A stretch of 64,000 nt of DNA from an uncultured Lachnospiraceae bacterium (GCA_910583835.1 CAJTYM010000003.1:62001-126000); one strand, 5' to 3'; shown: positions 16,671 through 26,264, counted from the stretch's first letter. Notes: a model not told the origin generated them from the letters alone. Program-made: numbers and translations.

Positions 16671-18299
16671 CTACCACAGTTCATTTTTCGGTGAAAACTG
16701 AATACTGATTTCTCTGTCTACATCCTCCTTGGTCTTTGACATATCTTTTTCACAAGTACACGTTTTTTCCTCACACTTTTTCGCCTCGACTACCTCAGTA
16801 TTGAATATATTGGCAGAATAATATTCTACATTTGTCCTCGCATAGCCGCGCAATATATCATTCAGCCTGGAAATATCCTGATATATCTCGTTATAATAAT
16901 CCTCATCTTTATATATCAGTTCTATCATACGTTCATAGGAATCTTCGCCATCTCCGACCTTATTTAAAAGTTCCGCATACACCTGGGTTTTCGGAATAGG
17001 CTGAAATAAGGAAACGGAATAGGAAGAAATAACCTCCCTGTTCCTGCTGAGAAAATTAAGCGTAAGTTCCCTATCCTCTTTTGTCTCTCCTGGATAACCA
17101 AACATAAGATAGACATGATTCTTGATTCCATATTGAAACGTCAGCCTCAATATATCCTCCGCAACAGATATATCCGTCCCTTTGTTCATCAGATTTAATA
17201 CTTTCTGCGATGCCGATTCCAAGCCAAAACGCAGCATCACACAGCCTTTTTGGGAAAGCTGTGATATTAAATTTTCGTCCTTTAAATTTTTCTCAAATCT
17301 TCCATTGGCAATCCAACGCAACTGTGTTTTGGCAGGTAAGGCAGCAATTGCTTTCAAATCCCTTGGCGACAAAGCTGCATCTACAATATACGCATTATAA
17401 ATTCCCATTTTCGCTGCAATTTTGCCCATATGCTCAAATGCAGCTGTTACATCTTTTACGGTATTCTGTTCTTCAACCTTATCTCCATTACAAAAATGAC
17501 ATTTCCCATAATAGCATTTATCCTTTATCATGTACGGAAATGCTTTCTCATGGGAAGGATAAAACTCAAAATGAATGCTTGAAAAATCCGGTTCATAGAC
17601 AATTGGCTTATATTCTGCCTCCCGCATATCAATCATATATCTGCCGAACATTTCTCTGATATTTATCCCAGTCAGCTTTTTCAGTTCGTTCAGCTTCCCC
17701 AATCCAATACAACGGAAAACTTCTTCCCCCGCACCGACAATCAGCATATCTATCAAATCCGAAACATAAAATATCTTATAAAATTCATTTTCATAATTAT
17801 ACAGTAACGAGCCGCCCACACAGATTTTCGCTTTGGGCTTCTGTTCCTTTATAAGCTTTGCCAGAAGCATGGCGGGAACTACCTGGCTCTCATATGATAT
17901 AGAAAACCCATAATATAATTCCCCCTCATATCTGTTTCCCTCTTCACATACAAAAGATAATTTTTTTAATTCACCGGAAAACGCCTCTTCACTCTCTAGA
18001 TATTCCAAAAATCTGTCCGTATCCCTCCAGCTGAAATCCGCTTGGAAATTATCTATTGTCATATTGATGCCTTTATGTGATTCTGAAAAAGATTCCAGGC
18101 ACACGACTGCATTTTTGTAGGTATATTCCTCTTCTTTTGCCTGCGGATTATTGGCTTTAAATATTCTGTACAAAAGTTCCGCACCGGCATCAAATACCCT
18201 GCATTCTATCCCTTTACTCTTTAAATATCCCGCAATCTGAGCCACTCCCAATGTGGGCATGAAACAATCAGAAACAGGAGGAATCACCAAATTTATCAT
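16671..18299 (-). CDS. B12-binding-domain radical SAM enzyme
   Basis: 542 residues. The N terminus resembles a cobalamin-binding Rossmann fold without the cobalt-ligand His (PTLGVAQIAGYLKSKG, VGGSLLYNYE), as usual in this class. The radical SAM core begins at Cys262, 267 and 270 in KCYYGKCHFC, i.e. C-x4-C-x2-C instead of the standard C-x3-C-x2-C. Later motifs fit an Elp3/MiaB-like barrel (LRFGLESAS, MFGYPGETKEDRE). The tail carries extra cysteines (KKCEEKTCTCEK). Such enzymes methylate or otherwise remodel unreactive carbons, often in RiPP or antibiotic pathways. The start has AGGTG seven bases upstream and lies 11 bases after the rdrB stop, so translation is coupled. Substrate unknown. Confidence 0.85.
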   Translation of the reverse strand: MINLVIPPVSDCFMPTLGVAQIAGYLKSKGIECRVFDAGAELLYRIFKANNPQAKEEEYTYKNAVVCLESFSESHKGINMTIDNFQADFSWRDTDRFLEYLESEEAFSGELKKLSFVCEEGNRYEGELYYGFSISYESQVVPAMLLAKLIKEQKPKAKICVGGSLLYNYENEFYKIFYVSDLIDMLIVGAGEEVFRCIGLGKLNELKKLTGINIREMFGRYMIDMREAEYKPIVYEPDFSSIHFEFYPSHEKAFPYMIKDKCYYGKCHFCNGDKVEEQNTVKDVTAAFEHMGKIAAKMGIYNAYIVDAALSPRDLKAIAALPAKTQLRWIANGRFEKNLKDENLISQLSQKGCVMLRFGLESASQKVLNLMNKGTDISVAEDILRLTFQYGIKNHVYLMFGYPGETKEDRELTLNFLSRNREVISSYSVSLFQPIPKTQVYAELLNKVGDGEDSYERMIELIYKDEDYYNEIYQDISRLNDILRGYARTNVEYYSANIFNTEVVEAKKCEEKTCTCEKDMSKTKEDVDREISIQFSPKNELW

Positions 18300-18310
18300 T
18301 ATGAAACACC

Positions 18311-21004
18311 TCATCTCTCCGGCAGCCCGGCCTGCCCACTCCATTTTTGCTCTGCGTCTCTCATCTCTTCGACACTGAGGAATGTCTGCCGCAATCCCAT
18401 CACGCGAATATGGTCCAGCCACTCATAAATGTTCCTCTTCTTATACCGCGGATTTCCCATCCCATCTTTTGCCTTTTCCAGCGCCAATGCCATATATGCA
18501 TATTCATTTTCCAGAGAAGTGCCAAAAATCCCTGCATCATCTGTATTGATGGAGACACTGATCTGAGGGCAGCGCCGCAATTTCTCTTCATCTTCTTCCA
18601 AATCCTTATTATAAAAACTCAATATGGGATGCCTGTCATATCGTTTAAATGTACTGATAAGGACATTCGAGGAGGGATTTGTCTCAATCCCTATCCCGCT
18701 TTCCGCAATTACTTTCTGTAACTCGTACTGAAGCATTCTGGCACATTTTATGTACTGCCTGCCAATTTTCTTTTCTATCCTCCGCTCCCCCTCCTTGCGC
18801 ACGTCCACATCAAAATGATAATAATGATACAACAGCGCAATCTCCTGTATATGACGTTTATCCTCTTCTTTGGGGAACTTCCTGTTTACGGCATAATACG
18901 AAAAAGACCGGTATCTGCTCACTGTGTCATCCTGAGAAGCGAAAAAACCATCGCGGTACAACTCTGGGGCATCCCCCCGCAGTTCCCAGGCAGAATAATA
19001 ATTTTCAATGGAAAAATCATAGACACCCCCATTGTAATATTTCTCTTTCTCTGTGTCCTTATAATATCTTTTGGCTTTATTTCGGATATGTTCCAGCATA
19101 TTGGCATCCATTGCATTTCTATATATGCGTTGAAAATAATATTCATATTCCATCTTCAGAAAATCCAGAATATTTTCACTGTTGTCTATATGGAATTCTA
19201 CCCCTAAATGATACATCCACGCAACATTGTCCAGATACTCCTGCTGCGACAGCAATATTCGGTAATTTTTGCCCTGATACCATTCTTTTGGGTCTATTCC
19301 CAGGACAATCGCATGTCCAAGCCTGTCACCACATTGCATTCCAAGGAAGTGCACTGTCTCGTCAATTGCGCGAAGCCCACTGACAAAATCCAGGAAATCC
19401 TCGCCCACATGATACGTCTTCCTTAGCTGCGGCACTTTACTCCCGGCTTTGCCCTTTGTCCCCACCACATGGTCGGATAAATACCGGAAAACTTGTGCAA
19501 AAACCTCCGGTCCACAGCCAATCTCCATATTTGCCGCATCAATCCCCCTGATACGTCCTGCACAGTCTGGATAAAACTCCCGAAACTCCGCTAAGGAAAG
19601 CGCCTGTCTCCGATACGACTGCCGCTTCCCATAATGCCGGCAGTTTACATACTCCCGCCTAACTGCAGCCGATATAATATCTGCTGATTTTATAAAATGC
19701 ACGGTATAGAACATGCGCCCCTGATATATCTTATCCTCATTAAGCCAACTGTCCATTCTTCTTATATCTTCAACATACTTTTCTGCCGTATCTTTGGGGG
19801 CAATCCGCGCCTCCATCACGACTGCCCTGTTCTCAATGAGACTAGCCTCCACAGCCTTTTTCACCATTTCTTTTTTGTAAAAAGGACTCTCCAAAAAGAC
19901 ATCTTTCCTCTTTTCATAAATTTGGAAATTTTCAAATCCTACCTTCTGGTTATTCTGCACAAATTCCGCGCGGATTTTCTCTTTCAGAACCAAATAAGCA
20001 TAAAACAAATCGCGATATTGCCCAAGCTTTTTGCCCACATAAATTGCATAAAAGAGGTGATACATCAGCCAGCGCTCCCCCTGAAAGATTAACAGCCTGC
20101 CGCCTTGGCATCCTTCTTCAAGTAACCCGGCTATGGCATAATCCGCAAGCACCTCGCCCGCCAATACATTTTGGTAAGTGTGGATTTCAGCTGCCAATTC
20201 TCCCCGGATACTTAAGAGACTGTTGGGGTTACGCAGCCAGAAAATAAATTTCCTTTCTTTTTCCGGTAATTCCATTTCCCATAAATCACAGCAAACCCAC
20301 CGAAACAGCAGGAATCTGATACAGGCTGCCTGAAGCGCCTGAACATTCAAAGACTCTTCCCTACCAGAAGGACTGCAGTTTTGTTCCACATTTCTTCTGT
20401 TCTTATCAATCTCTTCCAATTGCTGTTCAAAGGAGAAAGAATTGACATGATTCATCAGGCTAATCCATGTCAATGGAAATACCGCAGACGTTCCCTTTAA
20501 ATGCGAGTGGTTTTCCGCCATACCCTGACCAAGGATTTTATGCAATTCCCAATTGTTGTGCGTAACAACAGCTTTCCAGTCAAATCTTTTCGGTTCTGCC
20601 CTATTTTTCACTGTCTTTGAAGCAAGAAAACTGGAGGTAAACAAATCCTCGCTCAGCTCTTTTGTAGTTACCCGCCAATGGAGCAATTTCGTATATTCAC
20701 AGACAATCTCATTATCCTGTTCGGTCAGTATCCACTCAGAATAATGACGAAGCAGCTGAAAAACATCCAGCTTTTCCCCGCCAACATCCCTATTCTCACC
20801 ATCCTCAAATTGCCCTGAAAAATCACCGCTCAAATACCAATATAAATTCTCAAGCTCCGTCTCGCTATATTTATCAGAATAACACCGCATAAGCTGCACA
20901 AATTCCTTGCGCGGAATATGGGCGGAAGATAAGTTCCCTTTCAGGATTTCCTGTACCGAAACACGTTTTGACAATACCCGAATCGCTTCCTCCAGATTAT
21001 CCAT
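18311..21004 (-). CDS. rdrB: RADAR adenosine deaminase RdrB
   Basis: 897 residues, far longer than housekeeping adenosine deaminase (about 340), as expected for RdrB. The metal-dependent deaminase motifs are spread along the chain: HSH in AENHSHLKG (166-168), HVGED (about 532-536), RLGHA (561-565), ETNPSSN (774-780) and INTDDAG (819-825). These match the ADA ligands HxH, HAGE, GHG, PTSN and NTDD. In published RADAR systems RdrB forms large assemblies with RdrA and deaminates adenosine in RNA or in ATP/dATP during phage infection. ATG 21004 follows GGAGGGGG and lies 32 bases after the rdrA stop. The large insertions between motifs fit the cage-forming family. Confidence 0.87.
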   Translation of the reverse strand: MDNLEEAIRVLSKRVSVQEILKGNLSSAHIPRKEFVQLMRCYSDKYSETELENLYWYLSGDFSGQFEDGENRDVGGEKLDVFQLLRHYSEWILTEQDNEIVCEYTKLLHWRVTTKELSEDLFTSSFLASKTVKNRAEPKRFDWKAVVTHNNWELHKILGQGMAENHSHLKGTSAVFPLTWISLMNHVNSFSFEQQLEEIDKNRRNVEQNCSPSGREESLNVQALQAACIRFLLFRWVCCDLWEMELPEKERKFIFWLRNPNSLLSIRGELAAEIHTYQNVLAGEVLADYAIAGLLEEGCQGGRLLIFQGERWLMYHLFYAIYVGKKLGQYRDLFYAYLVLKEKIRAEFVQNNQKVGFENFQIYEKRKDVFLESPFYKKEMVKKAVEASLIENRAVVMEARIAPKDTAEKYVEDIRRMDSWLNEDKIYQGRMFYTVHFIKSADIISAAVRREYVNCRHYGKRQSYRRQALSLAEFREFYPDCAGRIRGIDAANMEIGCGPEVFAQVFRYLSDHVVGTKGKAGSKVPQLRKTYHVGEDFLDFVSGLRAIDETVHFLGMQCGDRLGHAIVLGIDPKEWYQGKNYRILLSQQEYLDNVAWMYHLGVEFHIDNSENILDFLKMEYEYYFQRIYRNAMDANMLEHIRNKAKRYYKDTEKEKYYNGGVYDFSIENYYSAWELRGDAPELYRDGFFASQDDTVSRYRSFSYYAVNRKFPKEEDKRHIQEIALLYHYYHFDVDVRKEGERRIEKKIGRQYIKCARMLQYELQKVIAESGIGIETNPSSNVLISTFKRYDRHPILSFYNKDLEEDEEKLRRCPQISVSINTDDAGIFGTSLENEYAYMALALEKAKDGMGNPRYKKRNIYEWLDHIRVMGLRQTFLSVEEMRDAEQKWSGQAGLPER

Positions 21005-21036
21005 TGTCTGTTTCCCCCTCCGTACATCAATTACTT

Positions 21037-23760
21037 TTATTCCTTTATCAATTCCAGAATCATATAATTGAACAATGCCCGAAACATCTCCGGCAGCCCA
21101 TCTTTTATAAAGGGCTGTATAAACGGACACTCGGCATATGCTTTCAGAAAATCAGAATAATCCCTTTCCTTCCCACCTTCTTCCCCATTCGTCTGCGCAA
21201 TCTTGTCTTGATCGTCTTTCTCCACCGCAGCATTTCCATCTGCGCTATCATCCTCATCCCCCTCAGGCGTTCCTTCTTTCTGGGGCTCCTCTTTACCTTC
21301 TTTCTCACTTTTCCCGACTCTGTTATAGAAATCATCTTCCAATTCCAGAAGCTTTTCCAAGGATTTATACAATTCCACTATCGCCTGTAAGAAATCGCCT
21401 GGCGCAATGGCTTTTGGCAGTTTCCTTTCCAGTTCTTTCTTTGCCTTTTTTAAAATATTGTACATGATATCCAGGCTGTATATAGGTAACGCCATCCCGC
21501 TATGGTCCTTATCCCAGCTTTCATACTTCTTTCGCAGTGATTTTTCCTTAATCTTATCAAGAAGTATTTTTTCTTTTTCCGGCTTCAGCACACTATCAGC
21601 ACAGCAATAACTTTTCATCATCTGGAAAATCATCTCATCCACGCGCTCAAAATACGCTTCCCCTTCCATGCTGTACACGGCAAAACCAAAGATATCAAAC
21701 GTACATTCCCAATCCTTCAAACATATAGCAAATCCCTGATGGGTTTTTTCCATAGAAATATTATATTTTTCCGCTCCTATCTCCTCTTTCTTTGAGAGAA
21801 ACATCATAAAAAGTTCAAAGGATTCCACGAACTTATATCCTTCATCCTCCAGAAGCGATACGCATATATTGTATTTATCATCCTCTGATAATCCATTGCT
21901 CTGCAGTTCCTTCCCTTCCCTGCCAGGCAGAGGAATGCTTACATAGATGATACAGTCTTTCACATAAGAAACTGCTTTACCGTCTTCTTTTACTTCTTCT
22001 TTTTCTTTTACTTTCGGAAGCAGCCGGTTGCCAAACCCTCCGCATACCGTCCCGGAAATATACTCTTCCCATTTCATTTGGGAACTTTTATCCTTTACAT
22101 GGAATGCATAGATATAATTCTGCGTCAGCTCAATTGTCGCCAATGCCAGGAGACACTGAATCAGGGGCTTGAACTCCTGCTTTCTCTTGCCAAGACAATA
22201 CAGCGCATGTATCAATTCCCCATAGCTGTAGCCCAGCGTCTGGTAATTCTGGGCAAACTCTTCTTCTTTGAGTATTTCGGCGATTTGCCCCACCAAATAT
22301 TCGGCATTGCTGGAGAAATCTTCCTGATAATATTTCCGGAAAATCTGCTGACCCTCATCACTTAACTTCTCCATCGCCATCCTGCCGATAACATCGTTTC
22401 TCAGCTTATCTATATTGATATCCAATATTTCACGGTAGCTGCCATCTTTAGCGGCAAGGGCCTCCCTCTCAGAACGCAGGTCTTCCTTTTCTATTTCTTT
22501 CATGCTTTTCAGCAGATAATGCATATTATAAAGCGTACGCAGATTGCCAATCTCATAAAAATGCGCCTCCGGCCCCTGGCTGCTATAAAACACATGGGTC
22601 TTTCTGGCAATCTCCCTCAGCAAGTACTCTTTAATTGAATACTCCGTTTTCTCAGGATTCAATTCATCAACAATTATATTGAAAAAATCACCATTATAAG
22701 TAGACGGAAGATAAATCCTCTGGGAATAAGGCAAGACTTTCTCTAGATATGACATTGCCAATTCTGCCGGCCTGTCATACATTTTTGCAAAATGCTTTTC
22801 GCAGACAGACTGTATCTCCCTGTCCGAGACGGCTATGTAAATAATTACCTGAGGAATCATCAGGTAACGGTGCAGCTGCTCCAACATCCCATAGGCGTTG
22901 CCGTGCATGTCCAAATCATCAATGCCGATTACCAGATACTGGCTCTCTTTATCTCCTCTCATTCCCAATGCCTGTAGATACATCCGAACCAGTTCCTGCA
23001 GATTTCTCCTAATCCCCATACTTCCCGCCAGGCTGTTAAGCTGCTCTGCCGATGACTCCCCTACATCATAACGATTATCCATCCATCCGGAAAACCTGCG
23101 CCTGTTGTGGCAAATCTCCTCAAACTTTCTGTAAATGTCCCCTCTGCTATAAGAATCCCCCGCTTCCATCCCCCACAAATGGTTTTTGTCGTAACCATCC
23201 ATTTTCTTCTGAAGCCTCTGCAGCATTTTGGATAAGATGACATCTAAGATATCTTCTTTCTCTTCCAGCAAAGAAGCATCAATTCCATCCAGGCAGGCAA
23301 ATTGATATTCATCCAACAACTGGCTTACATCCAACCCATCTGGATTTCTTTGACCAGATTTCTTTTCCTTTTGTTCATACTGAATAATAAATTCTTTAAA
23401 TTCCTCTGACTTACAACGCAGCGCCTCGATAACAGAATGCATGACGGAGGTCTTTCCCGTTCCCCGACCTCCGCAAAATATGATGATATTGTACAATTTC
23501 TCCTGTTCCATAATATCTTTGTCATCGTGCCAATTTAACTTCCAATTCTCTTTTGCCTTTTGAGTCCGTTCCAGAATCTCCTGGGTCAGCCAAAAAGCAT
23601 CATAATAATTATTCCGAAAATAAGATTCTGCAAATTCCCCTGTCTTCTCAAGCTTTCTTCCCAAACCGCATTGCTTGTTTATATACAGCTTTCTCTTATT
23701 TGGGTAAATACTATCCTCGCTTAACCCTTTTTGTTTGCCTTTTGTCTGTGTTTCTCCCAT
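21037..23760 (-). CDS. rdrA: RADAR ATPase RdrA
   Basis: 907 residues. P-loop GGRGTGKTS (about 97-105) and Walker B YLVIGIDDLD (about 275-284) followed by a sensor-like stretch (IYIAVSDRE) give a KAP/STAND-like AAA+ core; the long C-terminal half is helical with an acidic, Glu/Asp/Lys-rich segment near the end. Assignment as RdrA rests on size, ATPase core and position directly before rdrB. In RADAR the RdrA ring senses infection and activates or feeds RdrB. The start at 23760 follows GGGAGGGGAAGG; in-frame ATGs upstream lie before this ribosome site. It begins 31 bases after the PqqD-like gene, in the same operon. Confidence 0.8.
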   Translation of the reverse strand: MGETQTKGKQKGLSEDSIYPNKRKLYINKQCGLGRKLEKTGEFAESYFRNNYYDAFWLTQEILERTQKAKENWKLNWHDDKDIMEQEKLYNIIIFCGGRGTGKTSVMHSVIEALRCKSEEFKEFIIQYEQKEKKSGQRNPDGLDVSQLLDEYQFACLDGIDASLLEEKEDILDVILSKMLQRLQKKMDGYDKNHLWGMEAGDSYSRGDIYRKFEEICHNRRRFSGWMDNRYDVGESSAEQLNSLAGSMGIRRNLQELVRMYLQALGMRGDKESQYLVIGIDDLDMHGNAYGMLEQLHRYLMIPQVIIYIAVSDREIQSVCEKHFAKMYDRPAELAMSYLEKVLPYSQRIYLPSTYNGDFFNIIVDELNPEKTEYSIKEYLLREIARKTHVFYSSQGPEAHFYEIGNLRTLYNMHYLLKSMKEIEKEDLRSEREALAAKDGSYREILDINIDKLRNDVIGRMAMEKLSDEGQQIFRKYYQEDFSSNAEYLVGQIAEILKEEEFAQNYQTLGYSYGELIHALYCLGKRKQEFKPLIQCLLALATIELTQNYIYAFHVKDKSSQMKWEEYISGTVCGGFGNRLLPKVKEKEEVKEDGKAVSYVKDCIIYVSIPLPGREGKELQSNGLSEDDKYNICVSLLEDEGYKFVESFELFMMFLSKKEEIGAEKYNISMEKTHQGFAICLKDWECTFDIFGFAVYSMEGEAYFERVDEMIFQMMKSYCCADSVLKPEKEKILLDKIKEKSLRKKYESWDKDHSGMALPIYSLDIMYNILKKAKKELERKLPKAIAPGDFLQAIVELYKSLEKLLELEDDFYNRVGKSEKEGKEEPQKEGTPEGDEDDSADGNAAVEKDDQDKIAQTNGEEGGKERDYSDFLKAYAECPFIQPFIKDGLPEMFRALFNYMILELIKE

Positions 23761-23791
23761 GATACCTTCCCCTCCCTTATCCATTCTCCAC

Positions 23792-24067
23792 TTATGACAA
23801 TTCAATCAATCCCAATTCAAAACAGCTTTCCACAAAACATTTTACAGTCTCTGCCGTCTCTGCCAAATCTGTTTCCAGTTCAGAATTAATCTCCTGCGCA
23901 ATCTCCTCCACAGACTTCACCCCATCAAAATGATTCCAGATTTCCATGGAGTCTTCATTCAACGCCAATATGGGCGTTCTTTTGGAAACAAGAAGAAGGC
24001 CAAACGTCTCCTTCCTCGCCTTAACATTATCACTTATTTTCGGTACGGATTCCATGCTAATATTCAC
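23792..24067 (-). CDS. PqqD-like RiPP recognition element protein
   Basis: 91 residues with the PqqD fold signature: a beta-rich N-terminal half (LLLVSKRTPILALNEDSMEIWNHFDG) and a helical half (SVEEIAQEI, ETVKCFVESCFELGLIEL). PqqD-type proteins bind the leader of a precursor peptide and present it to a radical SAM enzyme. The start is GTG at 24067, eight bases after AAGGAG; an ATG four codons later is the alternative. It lies 12 bases after the second SPASM enzyme and 31 bases before rdrA, so it bridges the RiPP genes and RADAR. Confidence 0.85.
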   Translation of the reverse strand: MNISMESVPKISDNVKARKETFGLLLVSKRTPILALNEDSMEIWNHFDGVKSVEEIAQEINSELETDLAETAETVKCFVESCFELGLIELS

Positions 24068-24079
24068 TTCCTGCTCTCC

Positions 24080-25081
24080 TTATCTCATATTTGGATCTTT
24101 CGTCTTTTGCCAATCCCCATTTGATAACGCTGCTGCCCTGCATCCGCCGTGGCATAATTCAAATGTCGCACAATTCCTGCACTTTTCAGGCACATGCTCA
24201 TTAGCTGCAAACAGGTGGAAAACTTGTGATTCTTTTTTGATCTCATTGATTGTCTTTTCCAGTATATTTCCACCCAGTTTAATTCTTGACAATCCGCAGA
24301 CCATCAATTCCCCTGTTACATCAACATAGAACCTGTCATAACCATAGGAACAGCAATTAGCCACACTCTGCAGTTTTGCAGGCAAAGCACAAAACGGTGT
24401 CGCCTCTGCAAATTCAATATGCGGGGCAGTCCCGGAATTGTTATGTTCATATACAATCCGAAAAGCCTCAACCAATTGTTCTTCACTGAGAATCAAATCT
24501 TTGGCGCCACTGCCAATGCCCACAGGAATAAAACGCGTAATCGTCATATACTCAAGACCGATTTCTCCCATTGCCTTAATCGTAGGCTCAAGCATATGGA
24601 AATTGCCTCCATTGAGCACAAAATTGCTGGCAACTAAAATCTTTTTCTTATCCAGATAATATTTGATTGCATTTATCGAAACGTCATAACTTCCTTCCAC
24701 CTGAGTCAGCGCTTCATGCGTCTTTCTGTCTCCATGTATCGAAACATTCACGCTTGTAACATCATACTGATGGATTCTTTCCAGCGTCCTCTCATCCATC
24801 AAGGAACCATTGGACAAAATCACCACATTGGGGAACAAGGCGCAAGCTTTCTCCAATATTTCAAAAAACTGCGGATGCGCCAAAGGCTCCCCTCCTGTCA
24901 GATTCACCTGCATAACCCCTTGTTCTGCAAGCCTATCCAACATTTCAAAAATATGTTTATTATATCTGGGCTGTTGGGAATTGTAACAAAATTTACACTT
25001 CAGATTACATGCTTCTGTAAGTTCCACCTGCATCAGCAAAGGAACCACATCGCTCAAATACTCATATGTCATAACATACAT
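24080..25081 (-). CDS. Radical SAM/SPASM peptide-modifying enzyme (second)
   Basis: 333 residues. The radical SAM cluster motif is Cys25-x3-Cys29-x2-Cys32 (CNLKCKFC), followed by the AdoMet-binding GGEP (LTGGEPLAHP). A C-terminal SPASM domain with several cysteines (CCSYGYD, MVCGLSR, CRNC, CHGGC) binds auxiliary 4Fe-4S clusters. SPASM enzymes commonly form thioether or carbon-carbon cross-links in ribosomal peptides. ATG 25081 overlaps the end of the first SPASM gene by 13 bases. Together with the PqqD-like protein downstream and the Cys-rich peptide upstream it should act on that peptide. Confidence 0.9.
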   Translation of the reverse strand: MYVMTYEYLSDVVPLLMQVELTEACNLKCKFCYNSQQPRYNKHIFEMLDRLAEQGVMQVNLTGGEPLAHPQFFEILEKACALFPNVVILSNGSLMDERTLERIHQYDVTSVNVSIHGDRKTHEALTQVEGSYDVSINAIKYYLDKKKILVASNFVLNGGNFHMLEPTIKAMGEIGLEYMTITRFIPVGIGSGAKDLILSEEQLVEAFRIVYEHNNSGTAPHIEFAEATPFCALPAKLQSVANCCSYGYDRFYVDVTGELMVCGLSRIKLGGNILEKTINEIKKESQVFHLFAANEHVPEKCRNCATFELCHGGCRAAALSNGDWQKTKDPNMR

Positions 25082-26058
25082 AATTCCTTTCTTATCGCAT
25101 CATTATACCCTTTACAGCCACCGCCGCAATTTGCTATATCCGGGCAAGAGATGCATTTTTTCATCAAATGTCCTTCTGAACAATACTGTGCACCTTCAAA
25201 TCTTGACCATAACCGCATAAAAGATTCTTCTTTCAAATTCCCTAATATCGGCTCTTTTACCAAGTTACAGGGAGTCAAATCTCCATTAGGGCTAATGGAA
25301 GCTGTGCAAAGCCCTATATTGCATGCAATATTGCTTTCTGCTATCCTGTCATGCAGCGTTCCTGATACATTGCACAACTGAAATGGCTGCGGAAACGCAA
25401 TTCTGTCAAAGCAAGAATATTTGTCATTATATGTATACAGAAGCTGCACCGAATCCAAAAATTCCTTATCTGAAATATGAAGACTGCGATCATCCATTCC
25501 ACATGGGACATATCTTGTAAGCAATACGGAACGGATTTTAGAAACGCGCAGCAAATGAAAGGTATCATTTAAATCGGCAAGATTTTTCTTTGACAGCATT
25601 ATATTTGCCGCAACATAGACAGAATTGCTTTGAAGGTTTTTAATTCCTGCTAAAGCATTCCCAAGAGCCCCTCTTCGACCACTCAGCATATCATGAACTT
25701 CACTATTTCCTGATAGAATAGTGGTACATATACTGGGAAAGTATTTCGCTACCATGCGCGCTGTGAATGAATCTGCCAAACTGGCATTGGTATTCATATG
25801 GATATCTGCGCCCAACCGGTCGGCTTCAGCGACAATATCAAAATAATCCCCCCTGCTTAAAGGCTCTCCCCCATTAAAATTAATAGATAATACACCACAA
25901 GAGACCAAATCTTTAATAACAGAAATGGCCTCTTGCGTATTTAACTCCGTCTTCTCTTTTAATGACTCTGAATTATAGCAGAAAATACATCTATTATTAC
26001 AACCATATGTTATCTCAAATTGTACATTTAACGGAACACTGCATTTTATCACGCTCAT
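25069..26058 (-). CDS. Radical SAM/SPASM peptide-modifying enzyme (first)
   Basis: 329 residues. The cluster motif is Cys20-x3-Cys24-x2-Cys27 (CNNRCIFC), GGEP lies in FNGGEPLSRG, and the SPASM domain has cysteines in CNIGLC, PCNL, CISC, CGGGC and ELC. It is related to the next gene but not close in sequence, so the two probably perform different steps or work as a pair. The chosen ATG (26058) lies just past the precursor stop (26064), with only a weak site (AGAGTG) that implies coupled translation. A start at 26073 would overlap the precursor codons. Confidence 0.9.
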   Translation of the reverse strand: MSVIKCSVPLNVQFEITYGCNNRCIFCYNSESLKEKTELNTQEAISVIKDLVSCGVLSINFNGGEPLSRGDYFDIVAEADRLGADIHMNTNASLADSFTARMVAKYFPSICTTILSGNSEVHDMLSGRRGALGNALAGIKNLQSNSVYVAANIMLSKKNLADLNDTFHLLRVSKIRSVLLTRYVPCGMDDRSLHISDKEFLDSVQLLYTYNDKYSCFDRIAFPQPFQLCNVSGTLHDRIAESNIACNIGLCTASISPNGDLTPCNLVKEPILGNLKEESFMRLWSRFEGAQYCSEGHLMKKCISCPDIANCGGGCKGYNDAIRKELCML

Positions 26059-26063
26059 ACACT

Positions 26064-26264
26064 CTATCGGCATGCACAGCACTGGCACGGCGTACATTTC
26101 GCTACAATTTTTGTGTTAGTGTCTTTCATATACTCTACAACGTCCGATGATACAATCACATATTTTGTAATCTTAACACCATTTGTCCCATTCTGCCCAT
26201 TTGCTGAAAACGGTACTTTAAACGGACTAAACATTTCAATTCTGGGATTTAAACTCTTCCTCAT
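26064..26264 (-). CDS. Cys-rich RiPP precursor peptide (66 aa)
   Basis: First gene of the operon, with AGGAGG nine bases before ATG 26264. It has a leader of about 50 residues with basic, hydrophobic and Gly/Asn-rich parts, then a short Cys-rich end: Cys57, 60, 62, 63 and 65 within CTPCQCCACR. Five cysteines in the last ten residues directly before two SPASM enzymes and a PqqD-like protein fit a sulfur-to-carbon (ranthipeptide-like) or other cross-linked product. I cannot place it in a named family. No protease or dedicated exporter is seen in the operon, so processing may use host enzymes or the product may stay inside the cell. Confidence 0.75.
   Translation of the reverse strand: MRKSLNPRIEMFSPFKVPFSANGQNGTNGVKITKYVIVSSDVVEYMKDTNTKIVAKCTPCQCCACR

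Noticed and set aside
18311..21004. Ordinary adenosine deaminase or AMP deaminase
   Set aside because: Length, wide spacing of motifs and the adjacent large ATPase point to RdrB.
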